64,000 nt of DNA from an uncultured Rhodospirillales bacterium (lineage in GTDB: Bacteria; Pseudomonadota; Alphaproteobacteria; Azospirillales; Azospirillaceae), in NCBI GenBank assembly GCA_903920145.1, contig CAIXKV010000184.1:23111-87110 (forward strand), given 5' to 3'. Below are positions 46,537 through 63,863 of the stretch, in pieces; the first letter of the stretch is position 1, and each line of letters opens with the position of its first letter. The notes under the pieces were generated by a model. That model was not told the DNA's origin. It was given only the letters and a program-made list of their open reading frames with translations, and did not search any database. Position numbers and translations under genes: made by a program.

Positions 46537-46583
46537 TCGATTGGCTGAGGTTGCGGGCGTCTGGAAAAAAGGGGGCTTTGTCT

Positions 46584-47219
46584 ATGACTCGATTGCTGCT
46601 GGTCGGATTGACGACGCTGTTTGTTTTCTGTGGTTGCCAGTCCGCCCCGACCTTGGCTCAGTCAGCCGCCCCGGCTTCTCAATCCCGGCATGTCGGCTTT
46701 TTCGACAGTGTGGTTCAAGGCGTGTCGTCGTTGTGGGGTGGCGGCGCTGCGCCGGAGGGTGTGGCTCCGGGGAAGTCGGCTCCTCCTCCGGTGACGCTGG
46801 CCGACGTGACTGGCGGAGTCGCCAGCCTTAAGGCCCAGCTTGCGGCCATGCAGGCCCAGCTTGATGCCGTGCAGTTGCGAACCAGCAAGATCGATCACCG
46901 GAGCGGCCAGGGGCGCCTGTTGGTGCTGGGGTTGTTGGGGCTCAATGGGGTCATGGTTCTGGTGGTGCTTTTGATGGCGCTGGGGATCATCGGTCGCCCG
47001 CTGTTGTTCACGGATGCCGAAAAGGCCAAGCTGCTTGAGTTGCGGGCCGTGGGTAAGCGTCAGGCGGAATTGACGGTTGCTATCGGAGAGCTTCAGGCTT
47101 TTGCGGCCCAAGTCAGTGGCGATCGCGAACAGTTTACAGCCCTGTTGACGGCGGCTCAGGATGAACTGAAGAGACTAGAAGCGGCAACGGCAACCGTTGC
47201 CGAGTCGGCGCGGGGGTAA
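46584..47219 (+). CDS. Predicted membrane lipoprotein of unknown function
   Basis: 211 residues. The N-terminus is a signal-like segment ending in FCGC, a possible lipobox (TRLLLVGLTTLFVFCGCQS). An Ala/Pro/Gly linker and a short coiled coil (about 75-100; LKAQLAAMQAQLDAVQLRTS) come next, then one strong membrane helix (near 112-138; GLLGLNGVMVLVVLLMALG), and a helical C-terminus rich in Ala, Glu and Gln. A lipoprotein with a second, internal membrane helix is unusual. The start is taken as ATG 46584; the frame is open upstream across rpmE. The family is not recognised. Confidence 0.65.
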   Translation: MTRLLLVGLTTLFVFCGCQSAPTLAQSAAPASQSRHVGFFDSVVQGVSSLWGGGAAPEGVAPGKSAPPPVTLADVTGGVASLKAQLAAMQAQLDAVQLRTSKIDHRSGQGRLLVLGLLGLNGVMVLVVLLMALGIIGRPLLFTDAEKAKLLELRAVGKRQAELTVAIGELQAFAAQVSGDREQFTALLTAAQDELKRLEAATATVAESARG

Positions 47220-47345
47220 GGAGTCGCCCCGGAGGCGAGAGAATGTTCCTGGATCACAAGCGCGTTGCCCACTCTTTCTTTTAAAGCGGGGGAGAGATTG
47301 CGCTTCCGGGACGCTCACAGAGCCTGTAAAGACTGACACTCGCAC

Positions 47346-47813
47346 CTACGGGGCTGCTCCCTCCCTTTGCATCTCTGTATGTTCCAGGTTGTAACGGCGG
47401 ACCTGTTGGTCTAGTCGTGCGACTCGGACGTAGAGGCGTAGGCTGCGGTCGAGGAGGCTCCGAAGGCCGTTCGGAAGGGCCTCGTTTTCCGGTCCCGAAG
47501 GATCGGTGCAGACCGTGCCGCCCGAAAGCGCATACTCCTCACTAGCCACCTGTTCCAGGGTTAATTCCCCCGCGTGCACAGCCTTTTGGGCCAGCAGCCA
47601 CGCCATGACCTGCGTCAGGCGGCTGGTGACGCGTAGGGACTCATAGCTCACCTGAAGTCGGATCTGGGGTGAGAGTGTTCGAGAATCGATTGAGTCGTGA
47701 TAAATGGCGTAATTGCGAGCCTCAATCAGAAGCCCCATCGTCTCGTCATAGGTGCGGTGGAAATACGCTGTTGGCCCGATCACGAATCCGTCCCCTTCTT
47801 TCTCCAGTTCCAC
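47346..47813 (-). CDS. rcdA: RcdA family protein (DUF1465)
   Basis: 155 residues, all-helical. The ETMGLLIEARNYAIYHD segment, VSYESLRVTSRLTQVMAWLLAQKAV and the stretch LRSLLDRSLRLYVRVARLD are typical of DUF1465. In Caulobacter RcdA is a ClpXP adaptor that helps degrade the cell-cycle regulator CtrA and other substrates. The start is GTG with a weak ribosome binding site. It is convergent with the lipoprotein gene on its left and diverges from ubiA. Family membership is well supported; the substrate in this organism is unknown. Confidence 0.82.
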   Translation of the reverse strand: MELEKEGDGFVIGPTAYFHRTYDETMGLLIEARNYAIYHDSIDSRTLSPQIRLQVSYESLRVTSRLTQVMAWLLAQKAVHAGELTLEQVASEEYALSGGTVCTDPSGPENEALPNGLRSLLDRSLRLYVRVARLDQQVRRYNLEHTEMQREGAAP

Positions 47814-48017
47814 CGTTTCCGTAGCCTAACCCCTTTTCAGGAAGTCACACCAGGATTCTGCTCACCGCAATTCCGATCGCCCGTTTTACAGGGGTGTTGG
47901 AATGCGCTTATCATGCTTGGGCTCGGGTCGTTGCAGCGGGCATTCGGCATTGGGGCAGGCTCTTTAATTCGTGGCTACCGGGGACGGCGTGTACCCGCTT
48001 TAAGGAATATGGGAGCG

Positions 48018-48980
48018 ATGTGCGAATTCGACAAACCGACCGCCTCAATAGAAATCGGTGATGCGAACATTGGCCACACGGATATCGGTCGAGACGACTG
48101 GATCGATCGCCGGGTTCCGGCGAGGCTACGCCCGTATCTCCGTTTGGCCCGCCTGGATCGTCCAATTGGGACGTGGCTGTTGCTGTTTCCCTGCTGGTGG
48201 AGCCTCGCGCTGGCCTATCCCCGATGGCCCGACCTGCACGAGCTGGCGCTGTTCGGGATGTTCGCTGTAGGAGCCGTGGTGATGCGGGCGGTCGGATGTG
48301 CGGTCAATGATATTCTAGATCGTGATTTGGATGCTCAGGTTGAACGAACGCGTGGGCGCCCTATTCCAAGTGGTGCCATCACCGTTCGGCAAGCCCTGGT
48401 TTTTATTGTGGGGTTGCTGCTGTTAGGGTTGGTTGTCCTGTTGCAATTGTCCTGGATGGCAATCGGCCTTGGCGTTGCGTCGCTGCTGTTGGTCTTTACC
48501 TATCCACTCATGAAGCGGATTACCTGGTGGCCCCAGGCTTTTTTGGGGTTGACCTTCAATTGGGGCGCCTTGATGGGGTGGGCTGCCGTCACGAACGACT
48601 TGGCGATGCCATCACTTTGGCTTTACTTGGCGGGCATTGCCTGGACTTTGGGTTATGACACCATTTATGCCCATCAAGACAAGGAAGATGATGCCCGCAT
48701 CGGCGTGAAATCGACTGCGCTGCGCTTGGGGCGGAACAGTCGGCCATGGATTGCCGGGTTCTACGTCGTGACGATTATCGGTTTAGGTCTAGCCCAGGCC
48801 GCCGCCGGATTAAACCCATTATGCTTTATCGGGTTGGGACTTGCGGCAGTACAATTGATTTGGCAATTGTGGTCGTGGAATCCTGACGATCCCGGTGACT
48901 GCCTGCTGCGCTTTAAGTCCAATCGTTGGTTTGGTTGGTTGGTTCTGGCCGGGATCATGATCGGCGGTCAATCGCCATAA
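48018..48980 (+). CDS. ubiA: UbiA, 4-hydroxybenzoate polyprenyltransferase
   Basis: Integral membrane prenyltransferase of ubiquinone synthesis, 320 residues with about eight or nine membrane helices. The two Asp-rich motifs are clear: NDILDRDLDAQVERTRGRPI (NDxxDxxxD) and YDTIYAHQDKEDD. A 35-residue hydrophilic extension precedes the first helix (RLDRPIGTWLLLFPCWW). ATG 48018 is used because AAGGA lies 11 nt upstream; ATG 48009 is also possible. It stands as a single gene. Confidence 0.94.
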   Translation: MCEFDKPTASIEIGDANIGHTDIGRDDWIDRRVPARLRPYLRLARLDRPIGTWLLLFPCWWSLALAYPRWPDLHELALFGMFAVGAVVMRAVGCAVNDILDRDLDAQVERTRGRPIPSGAITVRQALVFIVGLLLLGLVVLLQLSWMAIGLGVASLLLVFTYPLMKRITWWPQAFLGLTFNWGALMGWAAVTNDLAMPSLWLYLAGIAWTLGYDTIYAHQDKEDDARIGVKSTALRLGRNSRPWIAGFYVVTIIGLGLAQAAAGLNPLCFIGLGLAAVQLIWQLWSWNPDDPGDCLLRFKSNRWFGWLVLAGIMIGGQSP

Positions 48981-49114
48981 GGGGCTTGCCTCGACGGGTC
49001 TGCGTTTCGTGGTGCCGGACGGAAGGGTTGTCGGAGGGGCGGTAGCGTGGTACGGAAGGCGCCGATGAGGGGCCTCCGTTGGTGGTGCCGCAAAGCAGAG
49101 TGTGGGAGAGGGGA

Positions 49115-49447
49115 ATGCCCTACGTTGTTACCGAAGCATGCATCAAGTGCAAATACACCGATTGCGTTGAAGTTTGCCCTGTCGATTGCTTCTACGAAGG
49201 CGAAAATATGCTCGTCATCAATCCTGACGAGTGCATCGATTGCGGCGTGTGTGAGGCGGAATGTCCGGCGGAAGCCATTACCCCGGATACCGAGCCCTCC
49301 GCAGAAAAGTGGCTCGAACTGAATCGGCAGTATTCCGCAATGTGGCCCAATATTACTAAGAAGAAAGAAGCTCCTGCCGACGCCGATGACTTTAAAGCTG
49401 TGGACGATAAGTTCGCAAAGTTCTTCTCGGACAAGCCGGGCGCGTGA
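49115..49447 (+). CDS. fdxA: FdxA, seven-iron ferredoxin
   Basis: 110 residues. N-terminal Cys pattern [19 protein letters not shown] and [12 protein letters not shown] indicate one [3Fe-4S] and one [4Fe-4S] cluster, as in Azotobacter FdI. GGGAGAGGGG precedes the ATG. It is followed by a perfect hairpin (49493-49519) and then by carD, an arrangement common in alphaproteobacteria. Confidence 0.95.
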   Translation: MPYVVTEACIKCKYTDCVEVCPVDCFYEGENMLVINPDECIDCGVCEAECPAEAITPDTEPSAEKWLELNRQYSAMWPNITKKKEAPADADDFKAVDDKFAKFFSDKPGA

Positions 49448-49801
49448 TGGCAACCAGGCGTCGTTGGAATGATGGCGCAGGGCAGGAGACGTGCTGTTAT
49501 GCGTACCAAGCATAACAGCTACCCTGTCTGTGTGTGCGCGGTATAGCGCCGTGGTGGCTCAAGAGTATGTAACTTTCGCGACATATCCGCTATACATAGA
49601 GGCGGAAGCGGTTGCCCTGGCGAAGGGGTGCCCCAGCGTTCCGGATCGCCGGTCGTAGGGAAGGTGTAAGCCATGGCTGCAACAGGCCGCAGCCTGTCGA
49701 CGATAGCCCGGTTATGGCCGGAACCGCCGACTGGCCGGATCCCCGGTTATGGGGACGTGGTAAACCGCGTTGCCCAACGCACACAGTGAGAGCCAACCAG
49801 A
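49448..49801. other. Intergenic region between fdxA and carD
   Basis: 354 bases. The first part carries the inverted repeat at 49493-49519. The rest holds several short GC-rich repeats (variants of CCGG/GCCGG and GGTTATGG) but no reading frame I can support. The carD promoter should lie here; a TATACA at about 49589 is a weak -10 candidate without a clear -35. Confidence 0.5.
49493..49519 (+). terminator. Perfect 10-bp hairpin after fdxA
   Basis: GCTGTTATGC (49493-49502) and GCATAACAGC (49510-49519) pair fully around a 7-nt loop, 46 nt after the fdxA stop. No T-run follows, so this is either a Rho-type/processing end or a protein-binding site. Confidence 0.4.
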
Positions 49802-50302
49802 ATGTCGCAAAAGCTAGAGTTCCTGGCCGGAGATTTCGTGGTCTATCCGGCCCACGGTGTCGGTCGCGTTGAAGGTGTGGAAACGCATCATATTGCTGGG
49901 CAAGAAGTGACGTTGTATGCGATCACTTTCGAAAAAGAACGCATGACGCTTAAGGTGCCGGTAGCTAAGGCGAAGAACTCGGGGCTGCGTCGCCTCAGCT
50001 CCAAGGATCGAATCAAGGTTGCGCTAGAGACCCTTCAGGGGCGTTCACGGGTGCGCCGGACCATGTGGAGTCGGCGGGCGCAGGAATACGAAGCCAAGAT
50101 CAACTCGGGAGACCCGGTCTCGATTGCTGAAGTGGTACGGGATCTGTATCGGGGTGGGGATCAGTGCGATCAATCTTATAGCGAGCGGCAGATTTACCAA
50201 GCGGCGCTGGAGCGGTTGGCGCGCGAGCTGGCCGCCGTTGAAAAGATCGACGAGTTAAAGGCCACCGAGCGGCTGGAACAGGTTCTAACCAAGGCTGCAT
50301 AA
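49802..50302 (+). CDS. carD: CarD-family transcription regulator
   Basis: 166 residues with the RNA polymerase-interacting domain at the N-terminus (FLAGDFVVYPAHGVGRVEGVE; KVPVAKAKNSGLRRL) and a helical DNA-contacting C-terminal domain (RAQEYEAKINSGDPVSIAEV; RQIYQAALERLARELAAVE). CarD binds the RNA polymerase beta subunit and stabilises open complexes; in alphaproteobacteria it is linked to growth and stress control. It lies near rpoBC, whose product it binds, though on the opposite strand. Confidence 0.94.
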   Translation: MSQKLEFLAGDFVVYPAHGVGRVEGVETHHIAGQEVTLYAITFEKERMTLKVPVAKAKNSGLRRLSSKDRIKVALETLQGRSRVRRTMWSRRAQEYEAKINSGDPVSIAEVVRDLYRGGDQCDQSYSERQIYQAALERLARELAAVEKIDELKATERLEQVLTKAA

Positions 50303-50422
50303 GCCGGCGTTAGAGGGCTTAAAGCGCGGCATGGTGTCGTTGTGCCATATCTGATGGTTGAGTGTTACGGTTAGTGGATTCGGATGATGCGAGCGCAAGC
50401 TGCAAGGCTGGTCGTGTAGCTC

Positions 50423-51268
50423 ATGGTGGATGGTCAGCGCTTTGTCGATCTCCATCGCCCACGCAGAATTTGGGCAGTGGCGGCTATTCATGCCGAGGTT
50501 GATCGGTTAGGGGCGTTGCATGACGACCTTGGTCAGAGATTTCGACCGGGGGATCGTTTGGTTTATCTCGGCAATCTCATTGGTCGTGGCGTAGCGGTTG
50601 CCGCGACCATTGAGGAGCTGTTGCTGTTTCGCCGAGCTCTGCTGGCCGTATCGGGTGTGTTGGCCTCCGATATCGTTTATTTACGGGGCGGCCAGGAGGA
50701 GATGTGGCACAAGCTGCTGCAACTGCAACTGGCCCCCAATCCCCGCGAAATCATGGCCTGGATGTTGAGCCAAGGCATTGGCTCGACGTTGGAAGCCTAC
50801 GGAACCACCGCTGAAAAGGCAATAGCGGCAGCGCGCGATGGGGTCAGGACCATTACGCGATTTAATAATGCCCTACGAGAAGCAATTCGTTTCGCCCCCG
50901 GTCATGAAGCGTTGTTCAGCGGGTTGCGCCGGGCCGCTTATACCGGCGAACCTGAGGCAGCCTTGGATGTGTCAGGTGGGGCGACAGATGGAACCGGCGG
51001 GGTGCTGCTGGTGAGCGGCGGCTTGGATGCCGGTCGCGCCTTTGAGGCCCAAGGGGACGCCTTTTGGTGGGGGGCCGAGTCTTTTACCCGGATTAATCGG
51101 CGGTATGGCGGCTTTGCCCGAGTCGTTCGAGGGTATGACCCCACTCACGGCGGATTGACGATCGCAGACTATACAACGACTCTGGATGCCGGTTGTGGTT
51201 TCGGAGGGCCGTTGGTCTGTGGATGTCTATCTTTTGCTGGTGACCTGCTTCAGATCATCGAAAGATAA
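50423..51268 (+). CDS. Metallophosphoesterase-like protein with lost catalytic motifs
   Basis: 281 residues with the outline of a PP2A/bis(5'-nucleosyl)-tetraphosphatase-type phosphoesterase, but every metal motif is altered. GDxHG is AAIHAE (IWAVAAIHAEVDRLGAL), GDxxDRG is GNLIGRG (LVYLGNLIGRG), GNHE is GGQEE (YLRGGQEEMWHKLL), and the late His motif is SGGLDAG. The order and spacing of the blocks are kept. It follows carD by 120 nt on the same strand and ends convergent to rpoC. A catalytically dead regulatory or binding role is inferred. Confidence 0.75.
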   Translation: MVDGQRFVDLHRPRRIWAVAAIHAEVDRLGALHDDLGQRFRPGDRLVYLGNLIGRGVAVAATIEELLLFRRALLAVSGVLASDIVYLRGGQEEMWHKLLQLQLAPNPREIMAWMLSQGIGSTLEAYGTTAEKAIAAARDGVRTITRFNNALREAIRFAPGHEALFSGLRRAAYTGEPEAALDVSGGATDGTGGVLLVSGGLDAGRAFEAQGDAFWWGAESFTRINRRYGGFARVVRGYDPTHGGLTIADYTTTLDAGCGFGGPLVCGCLSFAGDLLQIIER

Positions 51269-51408
51269 AGGCAAGCGGGGGGCATCAGCTTCTCGCGTTG
51301 TTGTGCGCCGAGCCTGGTTTGCGACGGTGCTTGCTTGTCTCCATGCGCTTGTCCGGGCGAAAGCCAGAGAAAATACCGCCATCCTAGCGCCCATGGGAGA
51401 GAGCCCCC

Positions 51409-51446
51409 AAAAACTTCGGGAGCGCGGGCCGTTACCCGCGCTCCCG
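51409..51446 (-). terminator. Intrinsic terminator of the rpoBC operon
   Basis: On the minus strand a perfect 12-bp stem (51417-51428 with 51435-51446) with a 6-nt loop is followed by AAG and five Ts (51409-51413). It lies 40 nt after the rpoC stop. The rest of the 218-base gap to the phosphatase-like gene holds nothing I recognise. Confidence 0.85.
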
Positions 51447-51486
51447 TCAATGGGACTCGACGATATAGAACGGCTTTGCGCTGTTA

Positions 51487-55680
<4,194 letters not shown>

Positions 55681-55690
55681 CTACGTACTC

Positions 55691-55729
55691 CCGAATCCCC
55701 GCCCCCGATTTGGTGGGGAGGGGATTCGG
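55691..55729 (-). other. Hairpin in the rpoB-rpoC spacer
   Basis: CCGAATCCCC plus CCCC (55691-55705) pairs with GGGG plus GGGGATTCGG (55715-55729), with one unpaired base (G/A) in the middle. It lies 7 nt after the rpoB stop on the transcribed strand. No T-run follows, so it probably does not stop transcription; RNA processing or stabilisation is more likely. Confidence 0.6.
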
Positions 55730-55736
55730 TTCCGTC

Positions 55737-59927
<4,191 letters not shown>

Positions 59928-60091
59928 GGATGTCCCCGAACCTTTCTCAGATCGGACTCCGGCGACGCCGCTACCCCGCGTCTGACGCCGCCGCCCGTGC
60001 AGAAGGCGCAAACACCGACCGACGACGGACCACCTGGGATCCGCCGTTGGCCGGCGTTGCGGTATGTGTCTTAGCGATCGTCAAGTTTAGC

Positions 60092-60466
60092 TTACTTGAC
60101 TTCGACGGTCGCGCCAGCGTCTTCAAGTTGCTTCTTGATCTTGGCGGCGTCTTCTTTCGAGACGGCGTCCTTGACCGGCTTCGGTGCGGCTTCAACCAGA
60201 TCCTTGGCTTCTTTCAAGCCCAGGCCCGTGATCGCCCGCACTTCCTTAATGACGTTGATCTTCTTGTCGCCAACGGTGGCGAGAATGACCGTGAACTCGG
60301 TCTGCTCCTCAACCGGAGCCGCCGCCGCCGCAACCGGAGCCGCAGCAACCGCAACCGGAGCCGCTGCCGAAACGCCCCACTTCTCTTCAAGCAACTTCGA
60401 CAGCTCGGCGGCCTCGATCACGGTCAACGCCGACAACTCTTCAACCAGCTTTTCTAACTTAGACAT
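60092..60466 (-). CDS. rplL: 50S ribosomal protein L7/L12
   Basis: 124 residues: N-terminal dimerisation domain ([20 protein letters not shown]), Ala/Val/Pro hinge, and a C-terminal factor-binding domain ([20 protein letters not shown]). It forms the ribosomal stalk that recruits translation GTPases. Follows rplJ by 47 nt. Confidence 0.99.
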   Translation of the reverse strand: MSKLEKLVEELSALTVIEAAELSKLLEEKWGVSAAAPVAVAAAPVAAAAAPVEEQTEFTVILATVGDKKINVIKEVRAITGLGLKEAKDLVEAAPKPVKDAVSKEDAAKIKKQLEDAGATVEVK

Positions 60467-60513
60467 GTGTCAACTCCAGAACGTAAACTTTTGGGATGGA
60501 TTGAGTCTTTGCA

Positions 60514-61044
60514 CTAGGCCGCTTCGCCTGTGGTCTCGTCTTTCTTGGCATAAGCCGAAAGCACCCGAGCCAATTGGCCTCCTGGCGCTTGCAGCACACC
60601 CGCGATTCTGGTCGCCGGGGTCTTGATCATGCCGATCAGACCGCCCCGCAGTTCATCCAGAGACGGCAGCTTGGCGAGCGCCTGCACACCGTCAGCATCG
60701 AGTCGCTGGGTACCAAGGCTTGCCCCCACAATGGTGAGCTTGTCATTGGCCTTGGCATACTCGGTCGCTACCTTAGCAGCCGAGACCGGATCGCGCGAAT
60801 ACGCGATCGCGGTCGGACCTTTGAACAGTCCGTCCAGAGTTTCGAAACTGGTGCCTTTGAGGGCGATACGGGCAAGCCGGTTCTTCGTAACATTGAAGCC
60901 GGCACCCGCCGCGCGCATCTTCCGGCGCAGATCAGTCACTTCCGCGACCGTCAGTCCGTTATGGCGCGTGACCACAACCAAGGCCGCGTCCTGCACGCGT
61001 TGATTTAACGCGGCAATCGCCTTCTCCTTTTGTGTCCGATCCAA
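60514..61044 (-). CDS. rplJ: 50S ribosomal protein L10
   Basis: 176 residues, the base of the L7/L12 stalk. The start codon is TTG (MDRTQKEKAIAALNQRVQ), supported by GGAGG 7 nt upstream; such a start fits a gene under translational feedback. VVTRHNGLTVAEVTDLRRKM and KNRLARIALKGT are typical of L10. Confidence 0.97.
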   Translation of the reverse strand: MDRTQKEKAIAALNQRVQDAALVVVTRHNGLTVAEVTDLRRKMRAAGAGFNVTKNRLARIALKGTSFETLDGLFKGPTAIAYSRDPVSAAKVATEYAKANDKLTIVGASLGTQRLDADGVQALAKLPSLDELRGGLIGMIKTPATRIAGVLQAPGGQLARVLSAYAKKDETTGEAA

Positions 61045-61371
61045 AGGATCGCCTCCGTACCTTCAGTTGCACCATGAGGCGATTCCGATTCCGGTTTCGC
61101 CCCGGCTCAACCTGTCCCAGAAGTTCTCACCGCCCTTGACCGAGCCGCAGGATATCCTGAGGATCGGCAGTCTTCGGTCGCAACTCCCGTCTCGGCGGGC
61201 ATCTCGATTTTAAGCCCAACCAGCCCAAAGGCCGACTTGGCACCCACGGTCTCGGACAGGGCGGGCAGGGGAGACTTCGTGAAACGAGGCGCCCCTGTCC
61301 TTAGCGCCGCCAATTCCGGAGACTGCTTTAAACAGCCCCGGAACAGCGGCGATTGGCTTTGACCAGACCCG
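61045..61371 (-). promoter_or_regulatory. rplA-rplJ spacer with candidate L10 leader
   Basis: 327 bases with no supportable gene. In other bacteria the mRNA here binds the L10-L12 complex for autoregulation. A large folded element is visible at 61254-61300: GGACAGGG pairs with CCCTGTCC, and an inner stem closes near CGTTTCACG. The promoter of rplJL may also lie here. The match to the L10 leader family was not tested. Confidence 0.5.
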
Positions 61372-62073
61372 TTACGCCGCTGTGGCGATGGTCCCAAGAT
61401 CGAGCTTGATGCCCGGTCCCATGGTCGAACTCAAAGAAATCTTCTCAATGTAGGTGCCTTTGGCGCCGCTCGGCTTGGCCCGATTGATGGCGGCGATGAA
61501 AGCCCGCACATTCTCGACCAGAGCCGTTTCGGTGAAGCTCACCTTGCCGATGCCAGCATGGACGATACCGGCCTTTTCGGCGCGGAACTCCACGTTGCCA
61601 CCCTTGGCCGCTTTAACGGCTTCGCCGACATTGGGGGTCACAGTGCCAAGCTTGGGATTCGGCATCAGGCCGCGCGGCCCGAGGATTTTGCCCAGCTTGC
61701 CCACCACCGCCATCATGTCTGGCGAGGCAATGCAGCGATCAAAGTCGATTTGGCCGGCCTGAATTTTTTCAGCCAAGTCTTCGGCACCGACCACGTCAGC
61801 GCCAGCCGCCCGAGCTTCATCGGCCTTCGCCGCCCGAGCAAACACGGCAACCCGAACGGTCTTGCCGGTTCCGTTGGGCAGCAACACCATGCCGCGAACC
61901 ATTTGGTCAGCGTGGCGTGGGTCGATGCCCAGATTCATGGCAATTTCGAGGGTCTCGTCAAATTTGGTGCTGGCCTTGGCCTTGATCTGACGCACCGCTT
62001 CCTCAAGCGCGAGGAATTGGTTGCGATCGATCCCCTGATAGGCGTTACGCAGCCGCTTTCCGGTCTTGGCCAT
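61372..62073 (-). CDS. rplA: 50S ribosomal protein L1
   Basis: 233 residues starting [40 protein letters not shown], the [19 protein letters not shown] signature and the [12 protein letters not shown] segment are diagnostic. It forms the mobile L1 stalk. Upstream frame extension overlaps rplK and is rejected. It begins 4 nt after rplK. Confidence 0.98.
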   Translation of the reverse strand: MAKTGKRLRNAYQGIDRNQFLALEEAVRQIKAKASTKFDETLEIAMNLGIDPRHADQMVRGMVLLPNGTGKTVRVAVFARAAKADEARAAGADVVGAEDLAEKIQAGQIDFDRCIASPDMMAVVGKLGKILGPRGLMPNPKLGTVTPNVGEAVKAAKGGNVEFRAEKAGIVHAGIGKVSFTETALVENVRAFIAAINRAKPSGAKGTYIEKISLSSTMGPGIKLDLGTIATAA

Positions 62074-62077
62074 GGTC

Positions 62078-62506
62078 TTACTCCACCACCTGCAAACCCA
62101 TCGAGCGCGCCGAACCGGCGAGCATCCGCGACGCCGCCTCGACATCGTGCGCGTTGAGGTCGTTCATCTTTTTCTGGGCGATTTCGCGGATCTGGTCCAT
62201 CGTCACTTGACCGACGAACCCTTTTCCGGGGGTCTGCGAGCCCTTGTCAATTCCGGCAGCCTGGCGCAGGAAATAGCTGGCCGGCGGCGTTTTGGTAACA
62301 AAGGTAAACGAGCGGTCGGAAAAGGCGGTGATAACCACCGGGATCGGCATCCCCTTTTCCAAATCCTGGGTCCGGGCGTTGAACGCCTTGCAGAATTCCA
62401 TGATATTCAAACCGCGCTGACCGAGCGCCGGGCCGATCGGCGGCGACGGGGTCGCTTTACCTGCCGGCACCTGTAACTTGATGTAGCCGGTTATCTTCTT
62501 TGCCAT
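62078..62506 (-). CDS. rplK: 50S ribosomal protein L11
   Basis: 142 residues starting [20 protein letters not shown]. The conserved [20 protein letters not shown] and [20 protein letters not shown] parts are present. Binds the GTPase-associated rRNA. GAGGTG precedes the ATG; a start 7 codons earlier is less likely. Confidence 0.98.
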   Translation of the reverse strand: MAKKITGYIKLQVPAGKATPSPPIGPALGQRGLNIMEFCKAFNARTQDLEKGMPIPVVITAFSDRSFTFVTKTPPASYFLRQAAGIDKGSQTPGKGFVGQVTMDQIREIAQKKMNDLNAHDVEAASRMLAGSARSMGLQVVE

Positions 62507-62649
62507 CTTGACACCTCGAACAAGCACCGCCCCAATGGCGGCACGGGTGCGCGCGGTCCGGCCTCCCTAGGACTTTTGGGAAAGGCCTCCCGCGCCTGCC
62601 TTAACGCGAAGAGCAGGTGCCGACTCGAAAGTCGCCCCCGCCAACGGCG

Positions 62650-63180
62650 TTAAATCTTCTCAACCTGACTATATTCCAGCTCCACCGGGGTCGAACGACC
62701 AAAGATCGACACTGCGACCTTGAGCCTGGATTTCTCCTCATCCACCTCTTCGACCGAACCGTTGAATGAAGTAAAGGGACCGTCGCAGACGCGCACCTGC
62801 TCCCCAACTTCGAATACAACGGAAGGCTTGGGCCGCTCTATGCCTTCTTGAACCTGATGGATGATTCGCTCGGCCTCATGTTGGCTGATCGGCTGTGGCC
62901 GACCGCCACCCCCCAAAAAGTCGGTGACTTTGGGCGTATTCTTGACCAAATGCCAAGTATCATCCGACAGTTCCATCCGAACCAGAACATAGCCGGGGAA
63001 AAACTTACGTTCGGTGTTGATCTTGGCGCCCCGGCGAAGCTCAACCACCTCTTCCGTCGGCACCAAAATATCTTCGAATTTGTCGGCTAGCCCTTTTTGC
63101 GCCGCTTTTTCGCGGATCGCCTGGGCAACCTTCTTTTCGAATCCCGAATAGACGTGAACGACATACCAGCGCGCAGCCAC
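62650..63180 (-). CDS. nusG: NusG transcription elongation factor
   Basis: 176 residues. The N-terminal NGN domain reads [20 protein letters not shown] and [16 protein letters not shown]; the C-terminal KOW domain reads [20 protein letters not shown]. The start is GTG at 63180 (VAARWYVV), with GGGAG upstream, 4 nt after the secE stop. An in-frame ATG 12 codons earlier would overlap secE. NusG binds RNA polymerase, NusE and Rho. Confidence 0.97.
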   Translation of the reverse strand: MAARWYVVHVYSGFEKKVAQAIREKAAQKGLADKFEDILVPTEEVVELRRGAKINTERKFFPGYVLVRMELSDDTWHLVKNTPKVTDFLGGGGRPQPISQHEAERIIHQVQEGIERPKPSVVFEVGEQVRVCDGPFTSFNGSVEEVDEEKSRLKVAVSIFGRSTPVELEYSQVEKI

Positions 63181-63184
63181 GGCG

Positions 63185-63379
63185 TTAGCTCCCCAAGCCG
63201 AGAAACTCACGCACACCGAACGACATCACCTGATCCACCACTAGAAAGAAAATAGCGGACAGGATCACCATGACGAACACCATGGCCGTGGTGACCAAGG
63301 TCTCTTGGCGTGATGGCCACGTTACCTTCGCAACCTCGCGGCGGACTTCATGGGCGAATTCAACGGGGGATTGCTTCAT
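63185..63379 (-). CDS. secE: SecE preprotein translocase subunit
   Basis: 64 residues with one membrane helix ([20 protein letters not shown]) and the conserved [16 protein letters not shown] amphipathic segment. Part of the SecYEG channel. Directly upstream of nusG in the usual order. Confidence 0.97.
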   Translation of the reverse strand: MKQSPVEFAHEVRREVAKVTWPSRQETLVTTAMVFVMVILSAIFFLVVDQVMSFGVREFLGLGS

Positions 63380-63502
63380 GGCCTTGTTTTACATTCAGCG
63401 TTGCAGGGGCGGCGTTGCAGGGAACGGTGATTCACCGAACAGCCTTTCAGGACGCGCCAACCCACCGGATTGAACGCGACCAGCGGGACTCGAAACCGAA
63501 AA

Positions 63503-63578
63503 TGGCAGGAGTGGAGGGGCTCGAACCCACAGCCCCCGGTTTTGGAGACCGGTGCTCTACCAATTGAGCTACACTCCT
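63503..63578 (-). tRNA. tRNA-Trp (anticodon CCA)
   Basis: 76 nt that fold as a complete cloverleaf: acceptor AGGAGTG/CACTCCT, D arm with GTAGCTCAATTGGTAGAGC, anticodon loop CTCCAAA (anticodon CCA), T arm with GGTTCGAGCCC, and an encoded 3' CCA. Its place between tuf and secE is conserved in proteobacteria. Confidence 0.98.
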
Positions 63579-63863
63579 AAGACCCGTTTCGGACCCTCAT
63601 CCTTCCGACCTAGTGTCACCCACCGCCCTTTCGTGACGGCCTCTCTGCGCAAACGCCCCGTGATCAGAGCCGTCATGCGAAAAGACACTGCCACGGTGCG
63701 CCGTGCCGACCGTGCCGAAAAAGCGTTTGCCCTTGTAACGGATGTCACGGCGGTTAGCAAGCACAACTTTGCGAAATCACCCCGGTTCTTTTGGGTGCTT
63801 CCGGCGATCCCCGTCTGCGGTGCATCAAACACCACAGACGGGCAAAGAACAGAACGACTCGCC
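63579..63863. other. Spacer between tuf and tRNA-Trp
   Basis: 285 bases. A hairpin with 13-nt arms and one mismatch (63810-63822 with 63830-63842) lies about 22 nt after the tuf stop on the transcribed strand. No T-run follows. No reading frame is convincing. Confidence 0.5.

Noticed and set aside
61107..61397. Minus-strand frame of 96 codons in the rplA-rplJ spacer
   Set aside because: It overlaps the rplA end, sits on the probable leader structure and has no homology I recognise.
63569..63835. Minus-strand frame of 88 codons between tuf and tRNA-Trp
   Set aside because: It overlaps the tRNA gene and a hairpin; no ribosome binding site or motif.
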